Both the position numbers and the translations under genes were made by a program. Shown piece by piece: positions 1-10,497 of a DNA stretch of 64,000 nt (position 1 is the first letter of the stretch; every line of letters starts with the position of its first letter). The DNA comes from a virus: positions 1 through 64,000 of IMG/VR virus record IMGVR_UViG_3300035703_000082, one strand, 5' to 3'. The notes beneath the pieces were generated by a model. The model had not been told where the DNA came from, ran no database searches, and saw nothing but the letters and a program-made list of their open reading frames with translations.

Positions 1-3000
1 TTGCACCGCGCAGGAACGTGCGCCGAGACATCTGCGGCGTAGCAGGCTGCATCTCCACCTTGGCGGCACCGTAGGCGGTGTTCACGAGGTCGCGCAGGCT
101 GATGCCCTTGGGCTCCATGCCGAAGAAGCGGCGCACAGCGGCCTCCATGCGCTGCACGATGCGGCCCAGCCACTGGCCCAGCGGGCTCTTGGTCTGTGGC
201 GTGATCCCAGCGTTGACGGCTTCCTCGACGGCGTAGGCCAGCAGTTCATCGCGCTGCTGGCTCTCGGGGGTCTCAGCGGCCTCCACACGCGCCTGGGCGG
301 CCCGCGCAACGCGGCCTTCAGCCGAGGTGGCCGGGGCCTTCTGCCAGCGTTCCACGGCGTTCACGAAGGCGTTGTACTGGGCGTCGCCCAGGAGGTTCTT
401 CATCCCGATGTGGGCGCCGACCTCGTGCAGCAGCACGCCCAGCGCACGGCCCCGGTCGATGTTCTCCGCGATCAGGAACGCCTTGTTGCCGGCAGTGTCC
501 ACGAAGCCCCGGGCATCAGCCGGGATGCGCCCCTCGTACTGCGGGTTGGCCTTGACCAGCGCGTCGACCGAGTCGTAGATCTGCACCCGGCCCAGATCCG
601 GGAACGCCTTGCGCAATTCCGTGCGCACGCTGTCGGTAGTGGACGGGGTGGCGGTAGCGCCACGGGAGAAGAACGCCTCTTCACGCGGCCCGCCGAGAAT
701 CTCGATCTCAGGGGCTTCGTATTCAATCTCTTCGCCGGCTATATCTTTTACTTTAGGGCTACGGTACATGCCGCCGTCCCACGGCTTAAAGCCGCTCTTA
801 GCGTACCATGCCTCTAGTTGTTTTGCGGACAGCCCCTTAGTACCGACTTTTTGCGGCTGCAGCGTTAGCGTAACGCCGTGCTTATCAGCCAAAGCCAGCA
901 GTTTTTTGAGTACGGCAGATGCTTCGCCCTTACCGCCGACGCCGTTGTTTCTGATAAGGCTAATGTATGCGCCCTTGCCTGGAGAAGGAAAAACGTTTTT
1001 CTTTACATCAACGTCAACATCTCCAAACGCACGCAATCCTTTTTCTTTTTTGCTCGGCTTGGTTATTTTTTCAAGCGACTTAAGGAAACTGTCTACGTTT
1101 TGTTCAGCAGTGCGCTTACCCTTGGTTTCAGGCGTTCCCTCGAGTTCTTTCGCGATTGCCGCTTCTTCTTTTGCCGTCAACGGTGCTTTTTCCGACAGCT
1201 TTACTTTTGACAAAGTAAGCGCGGCAAGCTCAGCCTCCGCCTCCGCCAGTTGTTGCGCTCGCGTGTTGCTGTCGCCTTTGGTCACGATCTCATATCGCGC
1301 TTCAGCAACAGCAAGCTGTGCCTCCGCAAGGCGCTTCTCTGACGGCGTTTTTGCTGACGTAACCGCGCTCTCGGCGGCGATTACGTTTGCCTCCGCCTGC
1401 TCCTTCCGCGTCATCGGAATGTCGCGCTGCCGCACCCCCAGGACTTCCTTCAAGCGGCCATCAGGCTGCGTCGTCGTCTCTCCAGCACGACTCTCCTCCG
1501 ACCCGGTACGCATCTCGCGCGGTGCAAAGACTTCGGGCCGAGTGACCGGGCCAATGGCGCGGGGGCCAAGGCGTTCGCCTGTAGTGCGGCTGCGCAGAAT
1601 CTCGGCGTTCAGGGCTTCGCGCTCCTTGCGAACCGCAGCCGGATCGACACGCAGCACCTTCGGCGCACCCAACGCAGCCGCCAGCTTGCGGCGGTGTCCA
1701 ACGAGTTTTTGCTCGGCGTTAGCCAACGCTTTACGCGCTTTCTCGCGGCGTGCCTCTAGCGCGGACTCAGCTCCTGCCGGATCATCCTTGAACGTCTTCT
1801 TGTCGCGCACCGTCAGCTTGATGTCCGCAAGCTTCTTGCGCAACGTATCTACAGTCTTTTCGGCAGCAGCAATGTTGTTGATGTGCGTGTTCGCCGTAGA
1901 CAGCCGTTTCTTTTCGTCTGCGGACAGCTTGTTTTGCTTGGCCTCTACGTAGGCATCGGCCTCTTTTGCCTTAGCCAGCCGCTCCTCCGGCGACAGCTTC
2001 GTGTCGTACACGGCCTCGGCCAGCGCAAGATACTTCGGATCGGCAGAGATGATCTGCTCTCGCGCACGTTGGAACGTGATGACTTCGCGCGGTGCGGCCT
2101 TCCCCGGGAAGGGCCCTTCCAACCGCTCCAGCCGCGCTTGCTCGGCTTGCGCCGCCTCGGCAGACGCGCGTTCACGTTCGGCGCGGTCCGCACGCTCGGT
2201 GGTGGGCGGTGGTGCAGGCGGAGTCTTGCGCGCCTCGATCAGCGACTGCTTCGTGCGCAGTTCTTTCTTGAGCGCGGCGGCACCAGTGCGCAGTTCCTGC
2301 GCGGCCTTCTGCAGCTTGCCGACCTGCTCTCGCGTGCCCCGTGTGTTATCTGCGACTTGCGCAAGCGCCTCTTGCGCCGCAGCATAGTTCTGCTGCGCAC
2401 GATCAAACGCATCGAACTGTTCTTGCGTGCCGCTGTAAAGCCGCAGTTCGTCTTTGGCGCGCGTCGCCGCTGCATCGATGGATGCGCGGTATCCTTTGAT
2501 CGCCGCCGTAAGATCCGAGCCCGGACGGTCAAGCGCCTTCAGGAACGCTTGATGCGCAGCTTCCCGCTGCTGGACAAACTGCTCAAGGTCCGTTTGTTTC
2601 GCAGTTTTTTTCAGCAAACTCGACTGCCTACTGAGCCGCCGCATACGCGCATCAAACGCATTGTACAGCGCCGCCTCTTTGTCGAGGTAGTTTTGCAAGT
2701 CCGCGTCGCTTAGCGGCGAGAAGACCTTAATCTGGGCGGACGCTTTGTTGAACGAGTCCTTGGCGCTCTGCAGTTTCTTGCGGGCGGCGTCGAGCTGCCG
2801 CTTAGCCAGCGAATACTCCGCAAAGGTCGTAGACGTTTCACTCCAGTCCTTGCCGATGTTTTTCTGGACAACGTCGCGCTTGTACGTCTCGGCCTTCACC
2901 CACTCGTCGAGCGCAGTCTCGACTTTTTCTTTCGCAGCACGCAGGGCTGCGAAACGCGCGGCATCGCCCTTGAACACGACGGCTTTGTCTGTGCCGCCGA

Positions 3001-6000
3001 TGGCGGGCACTACGTCCGTCTTTTGTGCCTCTACCGCCGCCAGCAGCGCGCGAGTGTGGTCACCCAGCGCACGGGCAGATTCTGTCGCGGCGTCGAGGGC
3101 TTGCGCATACCGCTGCTGTGCAAGATCCCGCAGGGCCAATACTTGCTCGAAGTCGCTCTCCAACTCGTTGCGAGCGGCAGCAAGATCAGCCCGCGCCAGC
3201 TCCACGCGCCGCTGCGCTGCCGCACGTTCGGCACCCATCGTGCCCTCCAGCGCAGCAATCTCGGTATTGAGCGCGGTCTCCTTGGCCTTGAACCCTTCGA
3301 TCTGGGCCTTCAGCGGCTCTAGCTCCGCCTGCATGCGCACGACGGACAGCGCGGCTTCACCGTCCTTGCTGACCAAAATAGGCGCACGGGTGGTGAGGTA
3401 GTCGTAGAACTCCTTGTACGAACCGAACGCCGTGGCGCGGGGCTCCGGCATCTCCGGGAACTCCGGCTGCACCCCGGCTTCTTGCTCCGACGGACGGGCT
3501 TCTGCAATACTGCGCAGCGTCTCTTGCACCTGGGCGTTGCCCTGCGGGCTCCCGCGTCCTGACAGTGTGCGGTACATCCACTCGGCTACACGCCGCGATG
3601 CCCGCTCTTCTGCCGCTTGGCGCGGCACAGAGGGTTCTGCCAGCGCCGCCTCGTACCGCACGTAGGCAGGCAAGTCGTCGGCAACTTCCGCCACAAGTGC
3701 TTTGGTCTCGTCGTCCAACTGCGGCGCAGCCTGGATGCGCTGCGCCATCGCGCGGATGCGCTCGTCCAGCGGCCCTCGGGGGCGCACACTGACCTGCGGG
3801 CTTTCGGCAGGCAGACCGACCGTGGTCGTGGTGACGGTGGGCTGCATCCGGGCGTTGAGCTGCTGCTCCAGAGCCTCGATGCGCTGACGGACACCCTCGA
3901 TGCGTTGAAACGTCTCAGGCGATGGCCCGAGCGGAGAGTACGGCCCCTCTGCGCCCGTAGGTGCAGCGCCTGCTTCGCGTTGCGTCCGCGTCAGCCTGCG
4001 CAGCTCTCGGTACTGCTCGGCAAGCTGTCTGCGCAGTGCAACAACCTCTGGGGCGGCGCGGCCAACGACCTGAGCACGCGCACCTTCGCGCGGCGTGGGC
4101 AGTTCCGGCGCAGCAGGCTCTTCAGTGCGCTCAATCCGTTGCCGCCGCTCGGGGAACAGCTCAAACTGCTGGTCTTGGCGCAGGGTGCCGTAGGTACGCT
4201 CCAAACGCCGCGCTTCACGGGCCTCGCCAACCGCCTCACGCAGCGGCTCTTCTCCGGCACGAATACGCTCCAGCGCTTCACGCTCACGCTCCACCCGCTG
4301 ACGCGCCTGGGCTTCTGCGGCAACAGCCGCCTCACGCTCCGTACGCGCAGCCTCACGCCCTGCACTGATCTCGTCAAGCAGCTCCGCTTGCCGCTGCTGC
4401 TCCGCAGCAATCGCTTCTGGGGCAAACAGGCCAGTATCGGGACTGAGCGCCTGCAGTTGCTGTCGAACTTGCAGCAGCTCGGGCACAACTTCCAGTACTA
4501 CGTCTTGGTCGCCGCTGTCCAGCGCTTTTGCGTAGCGTTCTTCCAGCTTCTTTGCACGGTCAAGCAGCTCTTTTTCTTCCGGCAACGCTTCGGCAGTTTT
4601 CTCTGCCTCTTCTACCGCTTTCTTTGTGCGAGCAACACGCTGTGCAATTTGTGCGGCTTCTTCCGGCGATGCCGCCGCTTTCATCTCTTCGCGCTGTTGA
4701 GTCAGCAACGCTTGCAATCCGGGAAGTTCCTGGCGCATACGCGCAGCACGTTCCTCGGCAGTTTCTTCGCCCACAAGCTCTCGCTGCGCATAGACCTCGC
4801 CGGAACGCCGAGCTTCTTCGGTCGTTTGCGCCCGCGCACGCTCGGGCAGCATTTGCACTCGCGCAGCCCGTTCCTCCGGCGTTTCTTCCGCAGCCGGCGT
4901 CAACTCAAGCCGGCTTTCACGCGCTTTCTTTAGCGCTTGCGGACCCCCGGCAGAGAGGAACTCTTGTCGTGCGTCAGCAAGCGGCTTCTTCAGTGTCTCA
5001 AGCTGCTGATTGATAACGGCGTTGCTATCTTTGTCTTCCTGCGACAGCGGTGCTTCTTTGGTGCCCTTTTTGCGCTGCGCTTCGAGTGCTTCTTTTTCGT
5101 CGAGCAGCTTCCTGTATTCGCTGTACGAGGACTCGATGTACTCCGGCGCTTCGCGCTGTGCCTTCTCGGCCTGCGCTGCTGCCCGACGCTGCTCGGCGGC
5201 TGCGGTTTCTTCTGCTGCACGGGCTTCGGTGCGGGCTCCAGCCCGGTCAAAGGCACGGCCTGCGGCACCCAGGGGCGTACCCACCAGCGCCCCGCCGTAG
5301 GCGTTCTCGCCGTACTCCTTGAGGGCGTCGTCGTCCAGCAGGGGCAGCCCCGCCTGAGCCCGCTCCGCCACGGCCTGCAGCACTTCGGTCGGCACGTTGG
5401 TCGCAGCGCCAACGCCCGCACCCTTGGCGAGCACCGTGGCAAGGTTCTCCTTGGCAAGCGCTTCGGCGGCTTCCTTCTTGCCCTGACCAAGTAGCGCGTC
5501 GACCTGGGGGCCGAAGACACTGCGGGCGACACGCCGGCCCAGTGGGATGAACGTCGCTGCGGCCTCCAGGCCGGTCTGCAACGCCGCCGCGCCTGCGGCA
5601 GGGCCCAGCTCCACATCCACCGCTTCGCCGCGTGCACGCTGCTCCGCAGCCTGCCGCTCGATGTTCGCGCCGTACAGCGAGGGGAAGATCGTCGCCAGGG
5701 CACCCAGAGTGCCGCCAATGACGGGGCCTGCCGGGGCCGCAGGCCCGAGGAGAGGCGCTGCTGCCGTGCCCGCCAGCGCACCAGCCTTGGCTCCGCCCAG
5801 CGTCGCAGCAAGCTGCGGGAGCTGCTCAGTGATCGCCAGGGGAACTTGGCGCAGGATCTCACCTACGGCGGCGACCGCACCGCGCGAGCCGTACGCCTCC
5901 TTGACCTTGTCCCAGCTCACCTGACTGGCGTAGGGCGAGTTGGCCGCACGCTCCAGCGCCAGCTCCGCTGCCTTGTTCTCGTCCCCAAACGTGGCCTGCG

Positions 6001-6190
6001 CCGCCGTCGTGGTGGAGCCGATGAGGTTCTCTACACCCGTGGCAAGAGCCGCACCGAAGCCCGTGCGCGGGGCAGGTTTAGCTGTTGCTTCTTGTTGATG
6101 CGTGTAGTTGGCCCACCGCCATGCAGTGCTCTCGTCAGGCGCGTCTACACGGTAGACGTTGTTGCCAACTTTTACGTCATAGGAGGGCAT
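1..6190 (-). CDS. Giant polyvalent virion protein, N-terminal 2063 residues (partial)
   Basis: The frame starts at ATG 6190 behind a clear AAGGAG and stays open to base 1, so the 3' part is outside the window. Residues 100-220 hold Ala/Gly-rich hydrophobic stretches. About 300-1650 is very long Ala/Glu/Arg-rich coiled coil. About 1730-1810 looks like a small GNAT acetyltransferase-like domain (ends near GFKPWDGGMYRSP). About 1860-1960 contains LLHEVGAHIGM, with HEVGAH at 1922-1927 as a likely zinc site of a polyvalent-protein metallopeptidase. Known family: polyvalent proteins of phages and mobile elements, thought to be injected with the DNA. It lies last in the late block, after other internal virion proteins, which fits an ejected protein. 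Enzymatic activity is inferred from motifs only. The minus-strand C-terminus at the right edge of the window is probably its other end. Confidence 0.8.
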   Translation of the reverse strand, partial: MPSYDVKVGNNVYRVDAPDESTAWRWANYTHQQEATAKPAPRTGFGAALATGVENLIGSTTTAAQATFGDENKAAELALERAANSPYASQVSWDKVKEAYGSRGAVAAVGEILRQVPLAITEQLPQLAATLGGAKAGALAGTAAAPLLGPAAPAGPVIGGTLGALATIFPSLYGANIERQAAEQRARGEAVDVELGPAAGAAALQTGLEAAATFIPLGRRVARSVFGPQVDALLGQGKKEAAEALAKENLATVLAKGAGVGAATNVPTEVLQAVAERAQAGLPLLDDDALKEYGENAYGGALVGTPLGAAGRAFDRAGARTEARAAEETAAAEQRRAAAQAEKAQREAPEYIESSYSEYRKLLDEKEALEAQRKKGTKEAPLSQEDKDSNAVINQQLETLKKPLADARQEFLSAGGPQALKKARESRLELTPAAEETPEERAARVQMLPERARAQTTEEARRSGEVYAQRELVGEETAEERAARMRQELPGLQALLTQQREEMKAAASPEEAAQIAQRVARTKKAVEEAEKTAEALPEEKELLDRAKKLEERYAKALDSGDQDVVLEVVPELLQVRQQLQALSPDTGLFAPEAIAAEQQRQAELLDEISAGREAARTEREAAVAAEAQARQRVEREREALERIRAGEEPLREAVGEAREARRLERTYGTLRQDQQFELFPERRQRIERTEEPAAPELPTPREGARAQVVGRAAPEVVALRRQLAEQYRELRRLTRTQREAGAAPTGAEGPYSPLGPSPETFQRIEGVRQRIEALEQQLNARMQPTVTTTTVGLPAESPQVSVRPRGPLDERIRAMAQRIQAAPQLDDETKALVAEVADDLPAYVRYEAALAEPSVPRQAAEERASRRVAEWMYRTLSGRGSPQGNAQVQETLRSIAEARPSEQEAGVQPEFPEMPEPRATAFGSYKEFYDYLTTRAPILVSKDGEAALSVVRMQAELEPLKAQIEGFKAKETALNTEIAALEGTMGAERAAAQRRVELARADLAAARNELESDFEQVLALRDLAQQRYAQALDAATESARALGDHTRALLAAVEAQKTDVVPAIGGTDKAVVFKGDAARFAALRAAKEKVETALDEWVKAETYKRDVVQKNIGKDWSETSTTFAEYSLAKRQLDAARKKLQSAKDSFNKASAQIKVFSPLSDADLQNYLDKEAALYNAFDARMRRLSRQSSLLKKTAKQTDLEQFVQQREAAHQAFLKALDRPGSDLTAAIKGYRASIDAAATRAKDELRLYSGTQEQFDAFDRAQQNYAAAQEALAQVADNTRGTREQVGKLQKAAQELRTGAAALKKELRTKQSLIEARKTPPAPPPTTERADRAERERASAEAAQAEQARLERLEGPFPGKAAPREVITFQRAREQIISADPKYLALAEAVYDTKLSPEERLAKAKEADAYVEAKQNKLSADEKKRLSTANTHINNIAAAEKTVDTLRKKLADIKLTVRDKKTFKDDPAGAESALEARREKARKALANAEQKLVGHRRKLAAALGAPKVLRVDPAAVRKEREALNAEILRSRTTGERLGPRAIGPVTRPEVFAPREMRTGSEESRAGETTTQPDGRLKEVLGVRQRDIPMTRKEQAEANVIAAESAVTSAKTPSEKRLAEAQLAVAEARYEIVTKGDSNTRAQQLAEAEAELAALTLSKVKLSEKAPLTAKEEAAIAKELEGTPETKGKRTAEQNVDSFLKSLEKITKPSKKEKGLRAFGDVDVDVKKNVFPSPGKGAYISLIRNNGVGGKGEASAVLKKLLALADKHGVTLTLQPQKVGTKGLSAKQLEAWYAKSGFKPWDGGMYRSPKVKDIAGEEIEYEAPEIEILGGPREEAFFSRGATATPSTTDSVRTELRKAFPDLGRVQIYDSVDALVKANPQYEGRIPADARGFVDTAGNKAFLIAENIDRGRALGVLLHEVGAHIGMKNLLGDAQYNAFVNAVERWQKAPATSAEGRVARAAQARVEAAETPESQQRDELLAYAVEEAVNAGITPQTKSPLGQWLGRIVQRMEAAVRRFFGMEPKGISLRDLVNTAYGAAKVEMQPATPQMSRRTFLRGA

Positions 6191-6199
6191 TGATACTCC

Positions 6200-7834
6200 T
6201 TACCTAACCCGTTGCACTGCGCCGGGGGGCGGCACATCACTGGCACCCGTGGGCGCGGTATCCACCGTCATGCCGCCGAGGCGTGCGAGTTGCTCGCGAA
6301 GCCGCACGGCGCGTTGTTCAGCGGCTGCACGCTGTGCAGGAGTGGCGCTCAAGGAGGCCGCAACTGTGTTTGCCTCCTCCAGCAATGCACGGATCGCGCT
6401 CACTTGCCCGGTATCAACGCGGCTCTCGCGTCCGCCCCCTTGCTGCGCCCGTACAAGGTCAGCTTGAGCAGCAACACGCCTTGCCCCCGCTTCGACCTCG
6501 GTCGCGGAAGTCTTCCGCTCTTCCCGCCCTTCCGACGCCAGTTTGAACTGGTAGTCGCGCAGGGCTTCCGATGCCTTGATTTCTGCCGCCGCGATACGCT
6601 CGCGGTCGCCCGAGCGGTAGGCGAGCTGTTTCTCCAGCATGGCTTGGCGCAGGGTTTCTTCTGCGTCCTCCAGCGTCATCAGCTCCTTGCGGAGCTGCCG
6701 CTGCTGTTCGCGCCGCTTGGTCTCGAATTCACCCACGCCCTGCGCTGCGCCTGACAGGAATTCCCCAAGGCTCTTGGCCCCACGGGCCCCGCCAAGCGCT
6801 GCCGCCAACGCGGCTTGCCGCTGCTCCTCCGGCGTCTGATCCAGGCTCCTGCCATACTCCTCGCGCTGCTGTGCACGGCGCGTCAGCCGCGCCTCCTGGC
6901 TCTTCAGGAGCGCTTCGCGCAGCGCCTTCTCGTCTTCGGGCACGGTGCCTGCGCCGCGCACGCGGCTCATGTAGTCCTCGATGCTGAACGGCGTCACGCC
7001 CGGAGGCAGTGCCGATGCAAGGCCGGGAGCTTGTGCAGGCGGCGTAGCCGCAGCGGCAGGAGGCCGCGCAGCAGGCGGAGGCGGGGTTTGACGGGGTGGG
7101 GGCGGCGTTTGGGACGCAACCCTGCGCCCTTCTCGCACCGCTGCGGGTTCTGGGTACGACTGCGTCGTAGCTGCCCGTGCCGGCGCAGCGGCTGCGCCTG
7201 CGGCAGCAGCAAGCCCTGCTGCAGGAGCCGGAGAAATACGCCCTTGAGTGAGCGCGTCCAGTATCGGGAGGCGTTGCTCGGGAGGCGTGCGGAAGTAGTC
7301 CATCACGCTGCGAAACGCGCGGCGCAAGGGGCGGTTGGCAATCTCGTCCGCTTCTTCAGCTTCGCGGCGCTTACGCGCTTCGTACTGCGCACGCGTCTCC
7401 CCAGGCTCCGGGCCTTCGCGCGGGGAGAAGATCGGCACGCCGCCGACGGAGGTGAGCGTGTCATCGGCACGCGTCGCTCCACCCAACTGAAACCCCTGCA
7501 CCTGCATCAACCCGCCTTGCGCGGCGTTGACGGTGCCCATGACGCCTTCGGCCACAGTGCGGGGCTGCTGTGCCAGTTGCTGCTGCGCGGACTGAAGCTG
7601 CTGCGCTTCGCGCATCTGCTGCATCTTGATCTGGCGATCTCGCGCAGCGATGATGGCGTACGTCGGCACGCCTTCCGGCGGGTTCATGTACAACTGCTTC
7701 AGCACTTCAGGCGGCAGCTTGACCAATGAATCTACCGTGCTCGGCACCGGCTGCTGCACACCCTGCTTCGCCTGCATGGCAGAAAAAAGCCCGCTCATGG
7801 TGGGCGCGGCCTGTCCGGGCATTTGCGGCATCAT
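6200..7834 (-). CDS. Probable internal virion protein, 544 aa
   Basis: Gln/Ala-rich protein with a Met/Gln-rich N-terminus, a proline-rich linker around residues 215-275 and a charged coiled-coil half (about 300-500). No catalytic motif recognised. The start ATG overlaps the stop of the upstream gene by ATGA and the gene ends 9 bases before the giant polyvalent protein. Position between tail structural genes and the polyvalent protein suggests an internal or ejection protein; that role is inferred from context. Confidence 0.7.
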   Translation of the reverse strand: MMPQMPGQAAPTMSGLFSAMQAKQGVQQPVPSTVDSLVKLPPEVLKQLYMNPPEGVPTYAIIAARDRQIKMQQMREAQQLQSAQQQLAQQPRTVAEGVMGTVNAAQGGLMQVQGFQLGGATRADDTLTSVGGVPIFSPREGPEPGETRAQYEARKRREAEEADEIANRPLRRAFRSVMDYFRTPPEQRLPILDALTQGRISPAPAAGLAAAAGAAAAPARAATTQSYPEPAAVREGRRVASQTPPPPRQTPPPPAARPPAAAATPPAQAPGLASALPPGVTPFSIEDYMSRVRGAGTVPEDEKALREALLKSQEARLTRRAQQREEYGRSLDQTPEEQRQAALAAALGGARGAKSLGEFLSGAAQGVGEFETKRREQQRQLRKELMTLEDAEETLRQAMLEKQLAYRSGDRERIAAAEIKASEALRDYQFKLASEGREERKTSATEVEAGARRVAAQADLVRAQQGGGRESRVDTGQVSAIRALLEEANTVAASLSATPAQRAAAEQRAVRLREQLARLGGMTVDTAPTGASDVPPPGAVQRVR

Positions 7835-8910
7835 TTTGTGTCTCCAAAGAAGTTCAGCAACCCGTATGCGCCGAGTCCGCCTTTTAAGGCTTCTAGTAGC
7901 GCAGACTGCTCCGGCTGGAACTCATTGGCCCTGATTGGAAGCCCCTGCAACAGACTCTGCATGTACGTCGCCTGTTGGTACGGATACTTCATACTCTCTT
8001 GGAACTGTTGGTAGCCGAAGTCGAGCGGCTGCTGAGCAAGCTCGCGCTGTGTTGCACCCGCTGCAAGCTGATCCGCCAGAGACCGGAGCCCGTAGTTGGC
8101 ACCGAATTGACGCGACGCTTCTGACTGTCGTTGGGCCTCCAGGCCCTGGGTTGCACCGAACTCCGCGCCTCGGGCGCGTTGTTGCTCTTGGAACTGCCGT
8201 GCGGCCTCCGTCTGCTGGAGCCCCGCCAATCCGTACTGTGCGCCTAGCTGCGCGGCGGTCATGGCTTGACCAGCACCGAACTGCCGGGACGCCTCCGTCC
8301 CGCGTTGAGCCTCCAGGCCCAGGCCAGCCTCTTGTGCACGCTGCGCCAGCGCACGGTCGTAAGCCCCCTGCAAGCCCCGGGAGGTGATGTCCCCGATTTG
8401 CGTACCGAGGTTGCGCTGACGCTCCGCCTCCATGATGGCTTGCCGGCTACCGCCGAAGGCTCCAGCCTGCGCAAGCCGCGCCTGCTCCGCATTCCGAGAA
8501 ATGTCCGCCTGCCGCCGCGCCTCACGCGCTTCGATGTCCGTCACCGAAGAGAGATACGGTGACATGTAGCTCTGCACCGAACCCACCGGCCCAAGACCAG
8601 TGTTGAACTGCATCGGCGTGTACGCACCGGGCGCAGTGAACTGGTTGCTGAACTGAGTGGCACCAGACAACGCCGGGGGCGTGTAGCCTGCGGTGAACTG
8701 CGTGGGGGTGTACTGGCCTAGCGCACCAAGACCCGAGAAGGCTTGCTGTTGGAGCGCCGAAGGCCCCGCGAAGCGCTCACCCGTGTAGGGCTGGAACGGC
8801 AGGTTGGCCGCTGCCTCCCCCTTCGACAGCATGTTGTAAACATACGGCGCGAAGTTGGGGCTGAGCGTGGATTGAGAGGGGTCAAGGCTCGTGGTGGTAA
8901 CGTCAGCCAT
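7831..8910 (-). CDS. Probable internal virion or tail-associated protein, about 359 aa
   Basis: The protein is rich in Gln, Ala and Gly. Residues about 130-290 form a long alpha-helical part with repeated units built on EAxRQFxxxQ and GLEAQRxxEASRQFGA, seen about four times. The start ATG at 8910 forms TGATG with the upstream stop and follows GGAGAG; a GTG one codon earlier is possible. Similar helical repeat proteins occur among internal virion proteins of short-tailed phages. No enzyme motif is visible, so the role is inferred from context. Confidence 0.7.
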   Translation of the reverse strand: MADVTTTSLDPSQSTLSPNFAPYVYNMLSKGEAAANLPFQPYTGERFAGPSALQQQAFSGLGALGQYTPTQFTAGYTPPALSGATQFSNQFTAPGAYTPMQFNTGLGPVGSVQSYMSPYLSSVTDIEAREARRQADISRNAEQARLAQAGAFGGSRQAIMEAERQRNLGTQIGDITSRGLQGAYDRALAQRAQEAGLGLEAQRGTEASRQFGAGQAMTAAQLGAQYGLAGLQQTEAARQFQEQQRARGAEFGATQGLEAQRQSEASRQFGANYGLRSLADQLAAGATQRELAQQPLDFGYQQFQESMKYPYQQATYMQSLLQGLPIRANEFQPEQSALLEALKGGLGAYGLLNFFGDTK

Positions 8911-10490
8911 CACGCTCTCCTCTGGAGGTTGTTCATCAGGTTGTACATCTGGCGTGCACCGCCCATGCGCTGGACAGTCTCCCGAGGGACGTAGGCTTCA
9001 CCGTTTGACACCCGGGCCGGAGTCTGGCCCTTGGCCCCGTGGATTGTCGCAGGGATGCTGTCGCTTGTGCCAGTCCCTGGCCCCCGAATTGGCTGCGCAC
9101 CGGGCACCAGCGCGGCGAGGCCCCGGGGTCCGCCCGCGCCATCAACGGCCCGCTTGGTCAGCACGAACCCGCCGTCTTCCATATTGACGTGGCCCCCGTG
9201 GGCGTAGGCGTGCATCAGTCCGCCTTGGGCGGCGTATTGAGCCAGCGGACCGTACTTGCCTTGCACCATCATGCGCTGAAGGGGCGCGGGGCCTTGGTAG
9301 GCTTGAGCGGTACCGCCCCCGCGTTGAGGAAGACGTTCCTTGGCAGCTAGGTAGGCTGCGAGACCAGCGAGCCCGGTCTTGCCCAGGTCAGAGGTCACGA
9401 GTTTGCCCAGGGTGTCAAGCCCGGGAGTGTCGATGAACTTCTTGAGGGGATCGAAGAAACCGGTGCCACCCAGGACTTCGGAAGGAATGTTCGTGCCTTT
9501 GGTCAGGATACCCGTGCCAGCAACGCCGGGGCCTTCTGTTGCAGCAACTTCTTCCATGTCGGAGAGGAACGGTCTGGTAGCAGCGGCGGCATTCCCGCCG
9601 ATAGCCGCCATCCCTTCGGGAACACCCATACCTGCAGCGAGCGCGGCGTCAGCAGGCACTCCGAGGTCAGCGAAGCCGGCGTAGAGGTCTCCAACACCCG
9701 CACCGGGCACGCCCGTCATGTCCCACGGGCCGCTAGGAGGCAGCTCCATCGCAAGATCACCGAGCAGTACATCCGGCGTCTGTACGTGAGCAATGGAGCC
9801 GACATCGGTAAGCGGCTGAAGTACAACCTGCTCCGGTGCCGCGATACCCGACAAACCGCCAGTGATGTCAGAGCTTAGGCCCGCTAGGTCAGCGGCAGTG
9901 AGACCTCCGATAGCCGGAACCTGCGCAATCGGTACCCCCGACGCTCCAACGATATTGCCGCTGACCGCACCGAGACCTTCCATCGCTCCACCTGCGGCGA
10001 TAGCTCCCGGACCAGTAGCACCGCTCAAGGCAGTCGTTACGGGCGTCAGTGCGTTGCCCAGCGCCCCAGCGCCGAAATACGCGCCTACAGAGGGAAGGAC
10101 AAATTCCTTGAAGAAATCGCCGAAGCCGCCGACTTTAACCGTTCGCTGGTTTGTTACTTCACCAGTGGGCAGGCGGAAACCGACGGTCTGTCTGTCCTTG
10201 TTGATCTTGCTCGCGTCAGTGACGAAATCGTAGCCCTCGGCCCGCTTTGACTGAATCCAGTTTAGGAACTGAGGCGAATAGCCGGTGTAATTGTTGCCGT
10301 CAGGGCCGATGTAATCTTCCATCGTAGGCCCCGTCCACCCGAGTTGCGGCGCAACCATCTCCCAGTTCTGCGGGCTCTGTAGTCCAGCAACCTGCGAGTC
10401 ATACGCACCGGAAACGTAGCCGCTCTCGTCGTAAGTGCCGGGATACTGCGAGAAAAACGGGTCACTCGCGGAAAGCCATTGCTGTGCCAT
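8910..10490 (-). CDS. Structural protein with tape-measure-like C-terminal motif, 526 aa
   Basis: The N-terminal 130 residues are mixed and Tyr/Trp-rich. The middle (about 130-390) is Gly/Ala-rich with long low-complexity hydrophobic stretches. The C-terminus carries GPGTGTSDSIPATIHG and then NGEAYVPRETVQ, a motif pair common at the ends of phage tail or internal structural proteins (often written SDGEFV in tape-measure ends). Expressed in the late block between two other structural genes. Probably a virion component; exact position in the particle is unknown. Confidence 0.7.
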   Translation of the reverse strand: MAQQWLSASDPFFSQYPGTYDESGYVSGAYDSQVAGLQSPQNWEMVAPQLGWTGPTMEDYIGPDGNNYTGYSPQFLNWIQSKRAEGYDFVTDASKINKDRQTVGFRLPTGEVTNQRTVKVGGFGDFFKEFVLPSVGAYFGAGALGNALTPVTTALSGATGPGAIAAGGAMEGLGAVSGNIVGASGVPIAQVPAIGGLTAADLAGLSSDITGGLSGIAAPEQVVLQPLTDVGSIAHVQTPDVLLGDLAMELPPSGPWDMTGVPGAGVGDLYAGFADLGVPADAALAAGMGVPEGMAAIGGNAAAATRPFLSDMEEVAATEGPGVAGTGILTKGTNIPSEVLGGTGFFDPLKKFIDTPGLDTLGKLVTSDLGKTGLAGLAAYLAAKERLPQRGGGTAQAYQGPAPLQRMMVQGKYGPLAQYAAQGGLMHAYAHGGHVNMEDGGFVLTKRAVDGAGGPRGLAALVPGAQPIRGPGTGTSDSIPATIHGAKGQTPARVSNGEAYVPRETVQRMGGARQMYNLMNNLQRRA

Positions 10491-10497
10491 GATTACC

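Noticed and set aside
609-1952. Long plus-strand Ser/Ala-rich frame
   Set aside because: It lies opposite the convincing polyvalent protein frame and has the Ser/Ala-rich look of shadow translation of GC-rich DNA.
3617-4933. 438-codon plus-strand frame
   Set aside because: Antisense to coiled-coil coding sequence; Leu/Arg/Phe-rich composition without domain pattern.
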